Source: Clostridiales bacterium (GTDB taxonomy: Bacteria > Bacillota > Clostridia > Oscillospirales > Oscillospiraceae). From it: 56,564 nucleotides of DNA. The stretch is taken from assembly GCA_021205455.1 (NCBI GenBank), contig JAJPXL010000126.1:1-56564 (forward strand), given 5' to 3'. Numbering within the stretch: position 1 is the first letter of the stretch; each line of letters opens with the position of its first letter. This document shows, in pieces, positions 36,495 through 45,546 of the stretch. The notes below the pieces were generated by a model. The model was given only the letters and a program-made list of their open reading frames with translations. It had not been told where the DNA came from and ran no database searches. A program made the position numbers and the translations under genes.

Positions 36495-37208
36495 ATGATC
36501 AAGCAAAAGCTGCCCCACGAAGTCAAATCAGAAGAGACGAAGCAGAAAATTCTCACCGCTACGGAGAAGATGCTGTCCCAATACGATTTTAAATACCTGA
36601 CTGTGCGCAATCTCTGTGAAGAGGCTGGCGTGGCATACGGCTCCTTCTACCACCATTTTACAAGCAAGGAGAATCTGCTGTTTATCTACACCGGCAACCT
36701 CTACCAGGTGGCCCGCCGGGAGAATCCCCTGCCGGACTGGGTCAACCCGACGGACTATATCGAGTGCATCCTGTGGCACACCATCGTATACGGGCAGTTC
36801 TGTGAGATGCTGGGGAAGGACCTGACCAAATATCTGTACCAGAACTGCCCTCAGGACCTGTTCGCCGAAACCTATGCCCAGGAGATCATCCCCATCATCA
36901 ATGACGCCAAGCAGCGGGGTATGCTGGACCCGGGCCGTGAACGGCCCTATAACCGGCCGCCGGAGGTGCTGCTGGCCAAGGATGTCGAAATCGTGGAAAA
37001 GGGCACCGTGGTGTGGTGGAGCTGCTATTCCAAGGAGGACGCCGAGCCCCTCCATGAGACGCTGGAGCATCTGAGCTTCAATATGCTGTATTCCTACTGC
37101 TCCGAGCAGTACCGGGCCACAGACCACCTGCATATGCTGCTGACGGAGCGGGAGCAGTTCCCCGGCAGCATCACCATCCGCCCCATCAGCGCGGCGCAGG
37201 AATCCTGA
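36495..37208 (+). CDS. TetR/AcrR family transcriptional regulator
   Basis: A 237-residue regulator. The helix-turn-helix is LTVRNLCEEAGVAYGSFYHHF (residues about 36-56; written here as two halves LTVRNLCEEAG and VAYGSFYHHF), followed by TSKENLLF, typical of TetR proteins. The C-terminal 170 residues should bind an unknown ligand. The ribosome site is poor, suggesting low expression. It is divergent from the GH3 gene and upstream of the Gfo/MATE operon. It is the only DNA-binding regulator in the 31-51 kb block, so it is the best candidate to bind the repeated TAAATC-NN-GATTTA palindromes. Confidence 0.9.
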   Translation: MIKQKLPHEVKSEETKQKILTATEKMLSQYDFKYLTVRNLCEEAGVAYGSFYHHFTSKENLLFIYTGNLYQVARRENPLPDWVNPTDYIECILWHTIVYGQFCEMLGKDLTKYLYQNCPQDLFAETYAQEIIPIINDAKQRGMLDPGRERPYNRPPEVLLAKDVEIVEKGTVVWWSCYSKEDAEPLHETLEHLSFNMLYSYCSEQYRATDHLHMLLTEREQFPGSITIRPISAAQES

Positions 37209-37224
37209 GCCAAACTTCCCCGAA

Positions 37225-37262
37225 GGAGGGGCCGACCTCAGGTCGGCCCCTCCTCTTTTTTG
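37225..37262 (+). terminator. Terminator of the tetR-type gene
   Basis: GGAGGGGCCGACC / GGTCGGCCCCTCC with TCA loop, then TCTTTTTT. Confidence 0.92.
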
Positions 37263-37333
37263 CGCCCTTTTGGATAATTTCTACAAAGCGCTTTGTCGAG
37301 ATTGCCTAAAAACGAAAAACAGAGAAAAGGCCC

Positions 37334-37387
37334 TTGACAAAAGTGGAAAATTGGTGTACTGTATTGGTTGAATTAAATCACGATTTA
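37334..37387 (+). promoter_or_regulatory. Promoter with TAAATC-AC-GATTTA operator (site 2)
   Basis: TTGACA (37334-37339), 17 bp, TACTGT (37357-37362); the palindrome (37374-37387) starts 11 bp after the -10 box. Drives the Gfo/Idh/MocA-MATE operon. Confidence 0.86.
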
Positions 37388-37471
37388 GTACATTATTCAA
37401 ACATGATGTCACGTTCCGTCTGCGGGCAGACCATGCCCCTGCCCGGCCGCCGGAACAGGAAAGGAGCAAAC

Positions 37472-38479
37472 ATGAATATCGGTGTGTGTGGATGCGGCAC
37501 CATCGCATCCTGGATTTCTGATATTTTGAATCAATTAAACAGCGAAACCATCGTCAAATACGGCGTGGCCTCCGCCTTTGCGGCGGAGTGCCAGCCCTTT
37601 GCCGACAAATGGGGCTGGAAAAAGGTGTACGAAAGCTATGACGCCCTGATGCAGGACCCCGCCATCGACCTGGTTTACATCGCCGTCCCCAACTCGTTCC
37701 ACTATGAGGTCTGCCTGAAAGCCCTGCACTACGGGAAGAACGTAGTCTGCGAAAAGCCCTTCGCCGTCAATGAGAAGCAGGCGGCGGAGATGGTGGCCCT
37801 GGCGGAGGAGAAGGGCGTGTTCCTCTCCGAGGCGCTGTGGCCCTCCTTCCTGCCCTCCCGCCAGCTCATTGACGATGAGATTGCCTCTGGCAGCATCGGC
37901 CAGGTCACCGGAGCGGAGTTCGTCTCCCTGTCCTACGTCCTGTTCCTGGAGCGGGTCAAGCGGCTGGATCTGGGCGGCGGCGCGCTGCTGGACATGGGCC
38001 CCTATATGCTGGGGCGGATGACCGACCACTTCGGCCTGGATATCGCCTCCATTGAGGGCACCTTTGAGCACCTGGACACCGGCGTGGACAGCCGGGACGA
38101 TTATACCGTCACCTACAGGGACGGCAGGACTGTCCATTGCAGAAGCACCATCGACACCCCCCATGAGGAGGGCATGGAGTACGGGCAAATCAACGGCACC
38201 AAGGGTTCCATCTGGTTTGACAGCATCTCCAACCCCCAGAACATCCGCGTGCTGGACCTTGAGGGCAACCCGGTGAAGCAAATCGCGGTGCCGCCCATGC
38301 TTCACGGCACGGAGGTGCCCTTCATCGCCGGTTATGAATACGAGTTCCTGGCCTTTGAGCGGGCGCTGCGGGAGGGACGCACGGAGTGCCCCGAGGCCAC
38401 CCACGCCCAGACGCTGACCATCGCTCATGTGATGACCGAGCTGCGCAGGCAGGCCAACGTGGTGTTCCCCTTTGAATGA
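37472..38479 (+). CDS. Gfo/Idh/MocA family NAD(P)-dependent oxidoreductase
   Basis: A 335-residue enzyme, probably oxidising or reducing a sugar or sugar derivative. The N-terminal Rossmann fold begins NIGVCGCGTIASWI (GxGxxA type) and contains YIAVPNSFHYEV near 75; the family hallmark EKPFAVNEKQA is near 97-107 (Lys is catalytic). The C-terminal Gfo_Idh_MocA domain (about 130-335) includes GGGALLDMGPYML. AAAGGAGC precedes the ATG 37472. It is the first gene of a unit with a MATE exporter, under the shared operator. The substrate is unknown. Confidence 0.9.
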   Translation: MNIGVCGCGTIASWISDILNQLNSETIVKYGVASAFAAECQPFADKWGWKKVYESYDALMQDPAIDLVYIAVPNSFHYEVCLKALHYGKNVVCEKPFAVNEKQAAEMVALAEEKGVFLSEALWPSFLPSRQLIDDEIASGSIGQVTGAEFVSLSYVLFLERVKRLDLGGGALLDMGPYMLGRMTDHFGLDIASIEGTFEHLDTGVDSRDDYTVTYRDGRTVHCRSTIDTPHEEGMEYGQINGTKGSIWFDSISNPQNIRVLDLEGNPVKQIAVPPMLHGTEVPFIAGYEYEFLAFERALREGRTECPEATHAQTLTIAHVMTELRRQANVVFPFE

Positions 38480-38516
38480 GGCACGGAATGACGAATAGAA
38501 AGAAGGTTGCTAAGCT

Positions 38517-39914
38517 ATGGCTAACGCGGTAGGGAAGAAGGTCGGGCGCGACCTGACCAGCGGGCCAATCATGCCGTCCCTGTTGTCGTTCGCGCTGCCG
38601 ATTGTGATTACGGACGTGATTCAGCAGCTGTACTCCATGGTCGACCTGATGGTGATCGGGCAATTTGTGGGCAATGTGGGCACCGTAGGCGTGAATACGG
38701 GCGGCGAGATTGCGGACTTCCTGATGCCGGTGGCGACCGCCTTCGCGGCTGCCGGACAGATTTATGTGGCCCAGCTGGCCGGCGCGAGAAAATATGAGGA
38801 CCAGAAACGGGCCATCGGCACGTTCATCACCCTGATGCTGTGCGCGGCGCTGGCCTTCATGGTGCTGACCATCGCCCTGACGAACCCCATCCTGAACCTG
38901 CTGAACTGCCCGGAGGAATCCCTCAGCGAAGCGCGGAACTATATGATCATCACCGCCGTAGGCCTGCCGTTCATCTATGGCTACAACGCGGTGTGCGGCG
39001 TGCTGCGGGGCATGGGCGAGAGCCAGCGCCCCCTGGTGTTCATCATCATTGCGGCGGTGGTGAATATCTTCCTGGATATCCTGCTGGTGGCAGTGTTCCA
39101 GCTCAGCGCCGCCGGTACGGCGTTGGCTACGGTGTTCTCCCAGGTGGCGGCGTTCTCCGCCTCCTTCGTGTATATGTATAGGCACAAGGAGACCTTTGAG
39201 TTTGAGCTGAAGCTGTCCTACTTCAAATGCGACCCCCACCACGCCAAGGTGCTGCTGAAGCTGGGCCTGCCCCAGGCCCTCCGCTCCGTGCTGGTGCGGG
39301 CCTCCATGCTCTGGGTCAACGCCAACGTGAACGCCTGCGGCGCTGTCGCCTCCGGCACCAACGGCATCGGCAACAAGCTGCAAAAGTTCCTGGAGATTTT
39401 CAGCTCCAGTATGTCCCAGGCCAGCGCCGCCATGGTGGGCCAAAACCTGGGCGCCAAGAAGCAGGACCGGGCGAAAAAGACGGTGCACTCCGCGCTGCTG
39501 TTCAGCCTGTGCTTCGCCGTCTGCATCAGCCTGCTGATCTCCTTCTTCCCGACCCAGGTGTTCGGCATCTTCACCACGGACGCGGATGTGAAGGCCTTCG
39601 GCGTGTACTATATCCAAATGCTGTGCGTACATATCGTCGTCTCGTCCATCACCAGCTCCTATCAGTCCATGGTGATCGGCTCGGGCAACGCCACGCTGAA
39701 CTTTATCATCGGCATTCTGGACGGCGTCATCTGCAAAATCGGCCTGAGCCTGCTGTTTGTGAACGTCATCTTCCAGGTCACGGCGGAGACGGACTGGTTC
39801 ATGACTGCGCTGGGCTATTTCTGGGGCACCGGCCTGTCCCGTGTGCTGCCGGCGCTGGTGTGCATCGTCTACTTCTACTCCGGCCGCTGGAAGAAGAGGT
39901 CTTTGCTGTCATAA
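38517..39914 (+). CDS. MATE family efflux transporter
   Basis: A 465-residue protein with 12 predicted membrane helices, a Na+- or H+-driven exporter. It starts LTSGPIMPSLLSFALPIVITDVIQQLYSMVD, typical of MATE N-termini, with VGVNTGGEI near 60 and the second half repeating the pattern at SMSQASAAMVGQNLGAKKQDRA near 305. The ribosome site is modest (AGAAGG). It lies 37 bp after the Gfo-type gene. In a uptake/degradation cluster it may expel a toxic by-product or the natural compound itself; this is inference. Confidence 0.92.
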   Translation: MANAVGKKVGRDLTSGPIMPSLLSFALPIVITDVIQQLYSMVDLMVIGQFVGNVGTVGVNTGGEIADFLMPVATAFAAAGQIYVAQLAGARKYEDQKRAIGTFITLMLCAALAFMVLTIALTNPILNLLNCPEESLSEARNYMIITAVGLPFIYGYNAVCGVLRGMGESQRPLVFIIIAAVVNIFLDILLVAVFQLSAAGTALATVFSQVAAFSASFVYMYRHKETFEFELKLSYFKCDPHHAKVLLKLGLPQALRSVLVRASMLWVNANVNACGAVASGTNGIGNKLQKFLEIFSSSMSQASAAMVGQNLGAKKQDRAKKTVHSALLFSLCFAVCISLLISFFPTQVFGIFTTDADVKAFGVYYIQMLCVHIVVSSITSSYQSMVIGSGNATLNFIIGILDGVICKIGLSLLFVNVIFQVTAETDWFMTALGYFWGTGLSRVLPALVCIVYFYSGRWKKRSLLS

Positions 39915-39927
39915 CGGAGGAGTCGCG

Positions 39928-40509
39928 GTGAAAAAGAAATCCTATCGGGAACGCTATTTTGAGGACAATCAGCCCGTGCGGGAGGTGGCCAACAACCGGA
40001 AGGGCTACCGCATCGTCTACCGGTATGTGGGCCTTTGGGTCGCCTGGCGCAGCGAGAAGTGGCCGCTGAAAACCGTCAAATGGGCCTTCGCCCTGGCGGA
40101 GCTGGCCAGCATCTGCCTGTACCTGACCTGCGCCAGGGTGGATACGCCGCTGAACCGCTGCCAGCTGGCCAACGGGTTTGGCGTGCTGTCCGTCGTCCCG
40201 TGGATTTTGGAGCTGTCCGGGGTCGTGCGCTTCCTGCTGTCCAAAGCCTACGCCAAGGAGATGGACAGCGCGGAGATCGACCAGTCCATTCGATATGGCG
40301 CCGTCCTGCGGGCGGTGCTTCTGGGGCTGTCCCTGCTGTGCAGCGTTGTCAACGTCCTGATTCACGGGACGGCAACGGTGCTGGACGCCGGTATGGCGCT
40401 GGGCATCCTCGCCAGCATTGCCCTGTCCGCTGCCGTTTGGCGGGGGTACCGCAGTCTGCTGCTGGACACCTATCACAACGTGGACGGCGCGCCGGGCAGC
40501 CGCTGCTGA
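39928..40509 (+). CDS. Hypothetical integral membrane protein
   Basis: A 193-residue protein starting at GTG (39928) with AACGGAGGAG upstream; the MATE stop is 13 bp before it, so it is part of the same operon. Residues 1-45 are charged and cytosolic (KKKSYRERYFEDNQ), followed by about four hydrophobic helices (near 52-75, 85-108, 128-150 and 155-175). It was not recognised as a known family. The coupling to MATE suggests an accessory membrane function. A good terminator follows. Confidence 0.7.
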   Translation: MKKKSYRERYFEDNQPVREVANNRKGYRIVYRYVGLWVAWRSEKWPLKTVKWAFALAELASICLYLTCARVDTPLNRCQLANGFGVLSVVPWILELSGVVRFLLSKAYAKEMDSAEIDQSIRYGAVLRAVLLGLSLLCSVVNVLIHGTATVLDAGMALGILASIALSAAVWRGYRSLLLDTYHNVDGAPGSRC

Positions 40510-40541
40510 AGCCGCCGTGGCTTGTTCGAACGGCGAAGGAG

Positions 40542-40587
40542 ACAGGGCTGTTGCGTACCAGGTTCGCTGCGTGACAGCCCTGTTTTG
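40542..40587 (+). terminator. Terminator of the Gfo-MATE operon
   Basis: ACAGGGCTGT / ACAGCCCTGT with a 22-nt loop, then TTTT. The remainder of the 314-bp gap 40510-40823 holds the next promoter, operator and an A-rich stretch. Confidence 0.78.
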
Positions 40588-40678
40588 CTGCCGTTGACTG
40601 CTTTGCGGCGCGGACGCCGCGGCAGCAGCCTGTGCTTTTTGCACAAAAAACAAAAAAGATGTTTGTCTATTCTGTCAA

Positions 40679-40730
40679 TTGATTTTTGGCCGCGGCGCGT
40701 TTATACTCTCAATTAGTAAATCGTGATTTA
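40679..40730 (+). promoter_or_regulatory. Promoter with TAAATC-GT-GATTTA operator (site 3)
   Basis: TTGATT (40679-40684), 17 bp, TATACT (40702-40707); palindrome 40717-40730 begins 9 bp after the -10 box. A further half-site CAAATCACGA occurs at 40741-40750, 24 bp from the first. Drives the ABC importer operon. Confidence 0.86.
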
Positions 40731-40823
40731 ATTTGTGTTCCAAATCACGAACGCAGTTCTCTCCCGCGGCATGGGCGGGAGGGAACACCTCTCAAACGTT
40801 CCATTTCTTAAAGGAGGACAAAA

Positions 40824-42503
40824 ATGAAAAACGCAACAAAACGATTCCTGACTCTGCTCCTGGCCCTGGCGATGGTGTGCTCGCTGGTGGCCTGCGGCGG
40901 CTCCAGCTCCGGCGGCAGCAGCTCCGGTGACAGCAGCGCCTCGTCCGGCGACAGCAGCTCCGCTTCCTCTGAGGAAGCTTCCACCGGCACGGTCACTTCC
41001 GACGTGAACAACGACGCCGACGGCAACGGCCGCGCGGACAAGGTGGTTTACGCCAGCACCCAGGCCTATTCCAGCCTGACCCCCTTCCTGAACCCCAAGA
41101 CCTACACCGCCGCCGTCTTTGAGACCCTGGGCCGCTATCACGACTACGGCAGTGACTTCGAGGGTCTGCTGATGGAGAGCTGGGAGCAGACCGACGAGCT
41201 AACCTATGTGGTCACCCTGTACGACAACATCTACGACTCCGAGGGCAACCACATCACCGCCAGCGACGTAGTGTTCAGCTTTGAGACGGTCCGCACCGAG
41301 GGCGAGATCTCCCAGACCTCCGTCATTGAGACCGTCACCGCCCTGGACGACTACACCGTCCAGTTCACCTGGGCCGACACCCCCATCACCGGCGCGTTTG
41401 AGCAGCTGATGAGCCTGGTCAACATCGTCAGCCAGGAAGCCTATGAAGCCTCCGGCGACGGCATGGCCTCCAGCCCTGTGGGCACCGGGCCCTATGTGGT
41501 CACCAGCTGGACCAGCGGCGTCAGCATGACCCTGGAGGTCAATGAGAACTACTGGGCCACCGATGAGCAAATCAAGTTTGACACCCAGAAGCAGAACGTG
41601 GACGTTATTGAGATTCAGACCATCTCCGAGACCTCTCAGATCACCATGGCCCTGCAGACCGGCGAAATCGACATGACCGAGGACCTGGCCGCCACCGACG
41701 CCTCCAACTTCCAGGAGGGCGGCGCTTACTCCGACAGCTACACGGTGCTGGAGCAGGCCGATTACGCCCCTAAGTCCATCCTGGTGAACGTCAGCGAGTC
41801 CGCCAAGACCAGCGACTACTATCTCCGCCAGGCCATCATGTGCGCCATCGACAACGAGTACATCGCCTCCGTGGTGAACGGCGGCTCCAACCAGGCGGTC
41901 TACGGCCTGGGCGCGCCCTCCAACTCCGACTATGACGAGGAAGCCTGGAAGTCCTACCTGCCGGAGCGCTCTGTGGAGCAGGCCAAGGAATATCTGGCCC
42001 AGTCCGCCTATCCCGACGGCACCACCATCACCCTGCTGCTGATCGACGGCGGCATCAATAACGACATTGCCGAAATCATTCAGAACGAGTTGGCTCAAAT
42101 CGGCATCGATGTCGTTGTTGAGGCGGAGACCTTCGGCAACTGGCTGACCAACAAGGGCGACGAGACCGCCTGGGACCTGATTATCTCCGAGCTGTCCTCC
42201 ACCAACTGCTGCGCCGCCATCTTCCAGAACGCCTTTGACACCCGCGACGGCAGCTCCAACGAGATCTTCTCCACCGACGAGACCCTCCAGGCGCTTCTGG
42301 AAGCCTGCATCTTCGTTGACAACCACACCCAGGAGAGCGTCAACGCCTTCCAGCAGTATCTGACCGAGCAGGCCTATGTGATTCCCGGCCTGGTGCAAAT
42401 CAACTACAACGTCTATGACAGCTCCCTGATTTCCGAAATCGTCTACAGCGGCGAGGGCGCGGTCATTCCTCAGGCATTCACCTACATCGGCGTGGCTGAG
42501 TAA
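40824..42503 (+). CDS. Peptide/oligosaccharide ABC transporter substrate-binding lipoprotein (family 5)
   Basis: A 559-residue lipoprotein: signal peptide with SLVAC lipobox (Cys24), a Ser/Gly-rich linker (25-60), then a type-C binding fold resembling DppA/OppA (SBP_bac_5). Blocks such as VVFSFETVRTEG, SSPVGTGPYVVTSW near 210 and LRQAIMCAIDNEYIA near 325 are in family order. AAAGGAGGACAA gives a very strong ribosome site, fitting the need for excess binding protein. The ligand is unknown; this family binds peptides, but also chitobiose, muropeptides, opines and other oligomers. It opens a 7-gene operon (importer, deacetylase, hydrolase). Confidence 0.92.
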   Translation: MKNATKRFLTLLLALAMVCSLVACGGSSSGGSSSGDSSASSGDSSSASSEEASTGTVTSDVNNDADGNGRADKVVYASTQAYSSLTPFLNPKTYTAAVFETLGRYHDYGSDFEGLLMESWEQTDELTYVVTLYDNIYDSEGNHITASDVVFSFETVRTEGEISQTSVIETVTALDDYTVQFTWADTPITGAFEQLMSLVNIVSQEAYEASGDGMASSPVGTGPYVVTSWTSGVSMTLEVNENYWATDEQIKFDTQKQNVDVIEIQTISETSQITMALQTGEIDMTEDLAATDASNFQEGGAYSDSYTVLEQADYAPKSILVNVSESAKTSDYYLRQAIMCAIDNEYIASVVNGGSNQAVYGLGAPSNSDYDEEAWKSYLPERSVEQAKEYLAQSAYPDGTTITLLLIDGGINNDIAEIIQNELAQIGIDVVVEAETFGNWLTNKGDETAWDLIISELSSTNCCAAIFQNAFDTRDGSSNEIFSTDETLQALLEACIFVDNHTQESVNAFQQYLTEQAYVIPGLVQINYNVYDSSLISEIVYSGEGAVIPQAFTYIGVAE

Positions 42504-42539
42504 TCCCAATCCTTCCCTACCCTATTCCCAATAGCATCC

Positions 42540-42638
42540 GGGGCTGCCCTGTCCGCCCGGAAGCGATGACCCTATCCGCCATCACGCAAGCAGGCGTCCG
42601 CTGCGATTGAGTCAACCGCTCCGGAGGAGGGCAGCCCC
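42540..42638 (+). other. Long-range GC stem between binding-protein and permease genes
   Basis: GGGGCTGCCC (42540-42549) can pair with GGGCAGCCCC (42629-42638), enclosing about 80 nt. No U-run. Such stems after a binding-protein gene often set its excess over the permeases. Confidence 0.55.
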
Positions 42639-42700
42639 CCTCACGTTTAGAAGCATCCATTCATTTTACTCCATAAAGGAAAACGGGTGAATTATTTATT

Positions 42701-43636
42701 ATGTGGAGATATATTTTAAAACGACTGGTCATGATGATTTTCGTGGTCCTCGGTGTGGCCATCGTAATCTTCTCGATCATGTACTTTATCCCCGGCAACC
42801 CGGCGCAAATCATCCTGGGCGCCAACGCCTCGGAGGAGTCGATTCAGGAGCTGTATGTGAGCATGGGGCTGGACCAGCCCTACCTGACCCAGCTGGGCAC
42901 CTTCCTGTCCGACACCTTCCTGCACTTTGACTTGGGCACCTCCTATCAGTCCAAAATCGCGGTGGCTACAGAAATCGCCGAACGGTTCCCCCGGACGCTG
43001 ATCATCGCCGCCTGCTCCCTGATCGTCACCACTGCGGTGGGCATCCCTCTGGGCATTGTGGCCGCCACCCATCAGGGCAAGTGGCAGGACAATGTGGCCA
43101 CGCTGATTTCCATGCTGGGCCTGTCCCTCCCCGGCTTCTGGCTGGCGCTGATGCTGGTCAACTGGCTGTCTGTGGGGCTGGGCATCCTGCCCGCCTACGG
43201 CGTGGGCACCTGGAAGCACTATGTAATTCCCATCATCTCCAACTCCGTCATCGGTATTGCCAATATCGGCCGCCAATGCCGGGTGGACGTGCTGGAGGTC
43301 ATCCATTCGGACTACGTCACCACCGCCCGGGCCAAGGGCGTCAGCAATCACAACGTCACTTATAAGCACGTTATGCCCAACGCGCTGATTCCGCTGATCA
43401 CCTCCCTGGGCTCCGTGTTCGCCTCCTCTCTGGGCGGCACAGTGGTCATCGAGTCCATCTTCGTGATTCCCGGCATCGGCCTGTATATGTCCAACGGTAT
43501 CCTGAACCTGGACTATCCCGCTGTGCGGGGCGGCGTCGTAGTCATTGCCATCGCGTTCAGCTTTGTCATGCTGCTGGTGGACCTGATCTACGCATACGTT
43601 GACCCCCGCATCAAGGCTCAGTACGAAGGAAAGTAA
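42701..43636 (+). CDS. ABC transporter permease, DppB type
   Basis: A 311-residue inner-membrane permease with six helices. The N-terminal VVLGVAIVIFSIMYFIPGNPA is standard for DppB/OppB, and the ATPase-contact loop DYVTTARAKGVSNHNVTYKH (about 205-225) is the EAA-like motif of the family. It lies after the long stem and is followed at 15 bp by its DppC-type partner. AAAGGA lies about 24 bp before the ATG, farther than usual, so translation may be lower than that of the binding protein. Confidence 0.93.
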   Translation: MWRYILKRLVMMIFVVLGVAIVIFSIMYFIPGNPAQIILGANASEESIQELYVSMGLDQPYLTQLGTFLSDTFLHFDLGTSYQSKIAVATEIAERFPRTLIIAACSLIVTTAVGIPLGIVAATHQGKWQDNVATLISMLGLSLPGFWLALMLVNWLSVGLGILPAYGVGTWKHYVIPIISNSVIGIANIGRQCRVDVLEVIHSDYVTTARAKGVSNHNVTYKHVMPNALIPLITSLGSVFASSLGGTVVIESIFVIPGIGLYMSNGILNLDYPAVRGGVVVIAIAFSFVMLLVDLIYAYVDPRIKAQYEGK

Positions 43637-43650
43637 AGGGGGAGAGGAAA

Positions 43651-44529
43651 ATGACAAAAACAGCAACAACTGCGGCCCCCAAGGCCAAGCGGAACAGCCA
43701 GACCAAAGAGGTGCTGGGGCGCTTCACCAAGAGCCCGCTGGCAATGGTCGGCACGGCAATCTTCGTCATCTTCGTGGTGCTGGCCATTCTGGCGCCCTAT
43801 ATCTGCAAATATGCCTACGATGAGATGACCACTGACATCCTGGCGGGGTGCTCCCTGGAGCATTTCTTCGGCACAGACAAGTTCGGCCGGGATTTGTTCA
43901 GCCGTATCCTCTACGGCGGCCGGTACTCCATCTTCATGGGCGTGGTGGCCACCCTTCTGGGCACGGCCATCGGCATGGTGCTGGGCGCCATCGCCGGCTT
44001 CTTCGGCCAGGTGGCGGATAACGTGGTCATGCGTATCTGCGACATCTTCCAGGCCATCCCCGGCATCCTGCTGTCCATGGTGATTTCCACCGTGCTGGGT
44101 ACCGGCGTCATGAACACCATCATCGCCCTGTCCATCGGCGGCATTGCAGGCAACGCCCGCATGATGCGCAGCCTGATTCTCCAGGTGCGCAACAACGATT
44201 ACATCGAGGCCGCCGGCTCCATCAACTGCTCCAGCCCCCGCATCATCTTCCGCCACATCCTGCCCAACACCTTCGGCCCCATCCTGGTGGGCTGCACCAT
44301 GGGCATCGGCGGCACCATCATGCAGGCGGCCAGCCTGAGCTTCCTGGGCCTGGGCATCAAGGCGCCCATTCCTGAGTGGGGCGCTCTGCTGAATGAGGGC
44401 AAGGACTACTTCACCATGTATCCCCATCTGCTGATTTTCCCCGGCCTGGCCATCGGCCTGCTGAGCCTGGCGACCTGCCTGATGGGCGACGGCCTGCGGG
44501 ATGCAATGGACCCCAGACTGAAGAAGTGA
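43651..44529 (+). CDS. ABC transporter permease, DppC type
   Basis: A 292-residue permease with six helices and the N-terminal soluble extension typical of DppC (KRNSQTKEVLGRFTKSPLAMVG). HFFGTDKFGRDLFSRILYGG near 70-90 is the family signature, and the loop YIEAAGSINCSSPRIIFRHI near 190-210 is the EAA motif. AGAGGAAA precedes the ATG. It pairs with the upstream DppB-type permease to form the transport channel of the cluster's importer. Confidence 0.95.
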   Translation: MTKTATTAAPKAKRNSQTKEVLGRFTKSPLAMVGTAIFVIFVVLAILAPYICKYAYDEMTTDILAGCSLEHFFGTDKFGRDLFSRILYGGRYSIFMGVVATLLGTAIGMVLGAIAGFFGQVADNVVMRICDIFQAIPGILLSMVISTVLGTGVMNTIIALSIGGIAGNARMMRSLILQVRNNDYIEAAGSINCSSPRIIFRHILPNTFGPILVGCTMGIGGTIMQAASLSFLGLGIKAPIPEWGALLNEGKDYFTMYPHLLIFPGLAIGLLSLATCLMGDGLRDAMDPRLKK

Positions 44530-44543
44530 CCGAGGTGTGAAAA

Positions 44544-45545
44544 ATGGAAAATAAGGTTGAACGAAAGAACCAGGAGCATTTCCTGGAGGTCAAAGACCTG
44601 ACGGTATACTACACCGTGTCCAAGGTGGACACCAAGGCGGTCAACGGCGTTTCCTTCACTCTGGAGAAGGGGCAGACCCTGGGGCTGGTGGGCGAGACCG
44701 GCGCAGGCAAGACCACCATCGCCAAGGCCATCCTGGGCATCCTGCCCGTCCCCCCTGCCCGGCTCATCAGCGGCGAGATTCACTTTGACGGACAGACGCT
44801 GACGGAGTTGCCGGAGGCCGAAATGCTGAAGATTCGGGGCGACAAAATCGCCATGATCTTCCAGGACCCCATGACCGCGCTGAACCCCGTCATCACCGTG
44901 GGCGACCAGATCTCCGAGGTCATCAGCCTGCATAACAGCGTCTCCAAGGCGGAGGCCAAGAAGCAGGCCGGGGAGATGCTGGAGATGGTAGGCATCCCCG
45001 CCTCCCGCTACGGGGAGTATCCCCACCAGTTCTCCGGCGGCATGAAGCAGCGGGTGGTCATCGCCATGGCGTTGGCCTGCGACCCCGACCTGCTGCTGGC
45101 GGACGAGCCCACCACCGCCCTGGACGTGACCATTCAGGCCCAGGTGCTGGATATGATTCGGAATTTGCAGCAGAAGAACAACACCTCCATGATCCTCATC
45201 ACCCACGACCTGGGCGTCGTGGCCCAGACCTGCGACAACGTGGCCGTGGTCTACGCCGGTGAGATCATTGAGAGCGGCACGAAAGAGGACATCTTCGACC
45301 ATCCCACCCATCCCTATACCGTCGGCCTGTTCGGGGCCATCCCCAAGCTGGATGATGAGGAGGAGTGGCTCCATCCCATCGAAGGGCTTCCCCCCGACCC
45401 CACCCAGCTGCCGGAGGGCTGCGCGTTCAGCCCCCGCTGTCCCTACGCCAGCGCGGAGTGCCGCCAGGGTAAGATTCCCACCCGGGAGCTGTCCCCCGGC
45501 CACTTCTGCCGCTGCGTGAAGACTGAGAAGAAGGAGGAGCAGTAA
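44544..45545 (+). CDS. ABC transporter ATP-binding protein, DppD type
   Basis: A 333-residue ATPase. Walker [13 protein letters not shown] near residue 52, signature FSGGMKQR near 165, Walker [13 protein letters not shown] near 188 and the H-loop ITHDLGVV. The C-terminal oligopeptide-transport domain (about 245-325) includes [15 protein letters not shown], a cysteine cluster that can bind an iron-sulfur centre or structural metal in this family. Its stop is one base from the start of the DppF-type gene, so the pair is translationally coupled. Confidence 0.95.
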   Translation: MENKVERKNQEHFLEVKDLTVYYTVSKVDTKAVNGVSFTLEKGQTLGLVGETGAGKTTIAKAILGILPVPPARLISGEIHFDGQTLTELPEAEMLKIRGDKIAMIFQDPMTALNPVITVGDQISEVISLHNSVSKAEAKKQAGEMLEMVGIPASRYGEYPHQFSGGMKQRVVIAMALACDPDLLLADEPTTALDVTIQAQVLDMIRNLQQKNNTSMILITHDLGVVAQTCDNVAVVYAGEIIESGTKEDIFDHPTHPYTVGLFGAIPKLDDEEEWLHPIEGLPPDPTQLPEGCAFSPRCPYASAECRQGKIPTRELSPGHFCRCVKTEKKEEQ

Positions 45546-45546
45546 G

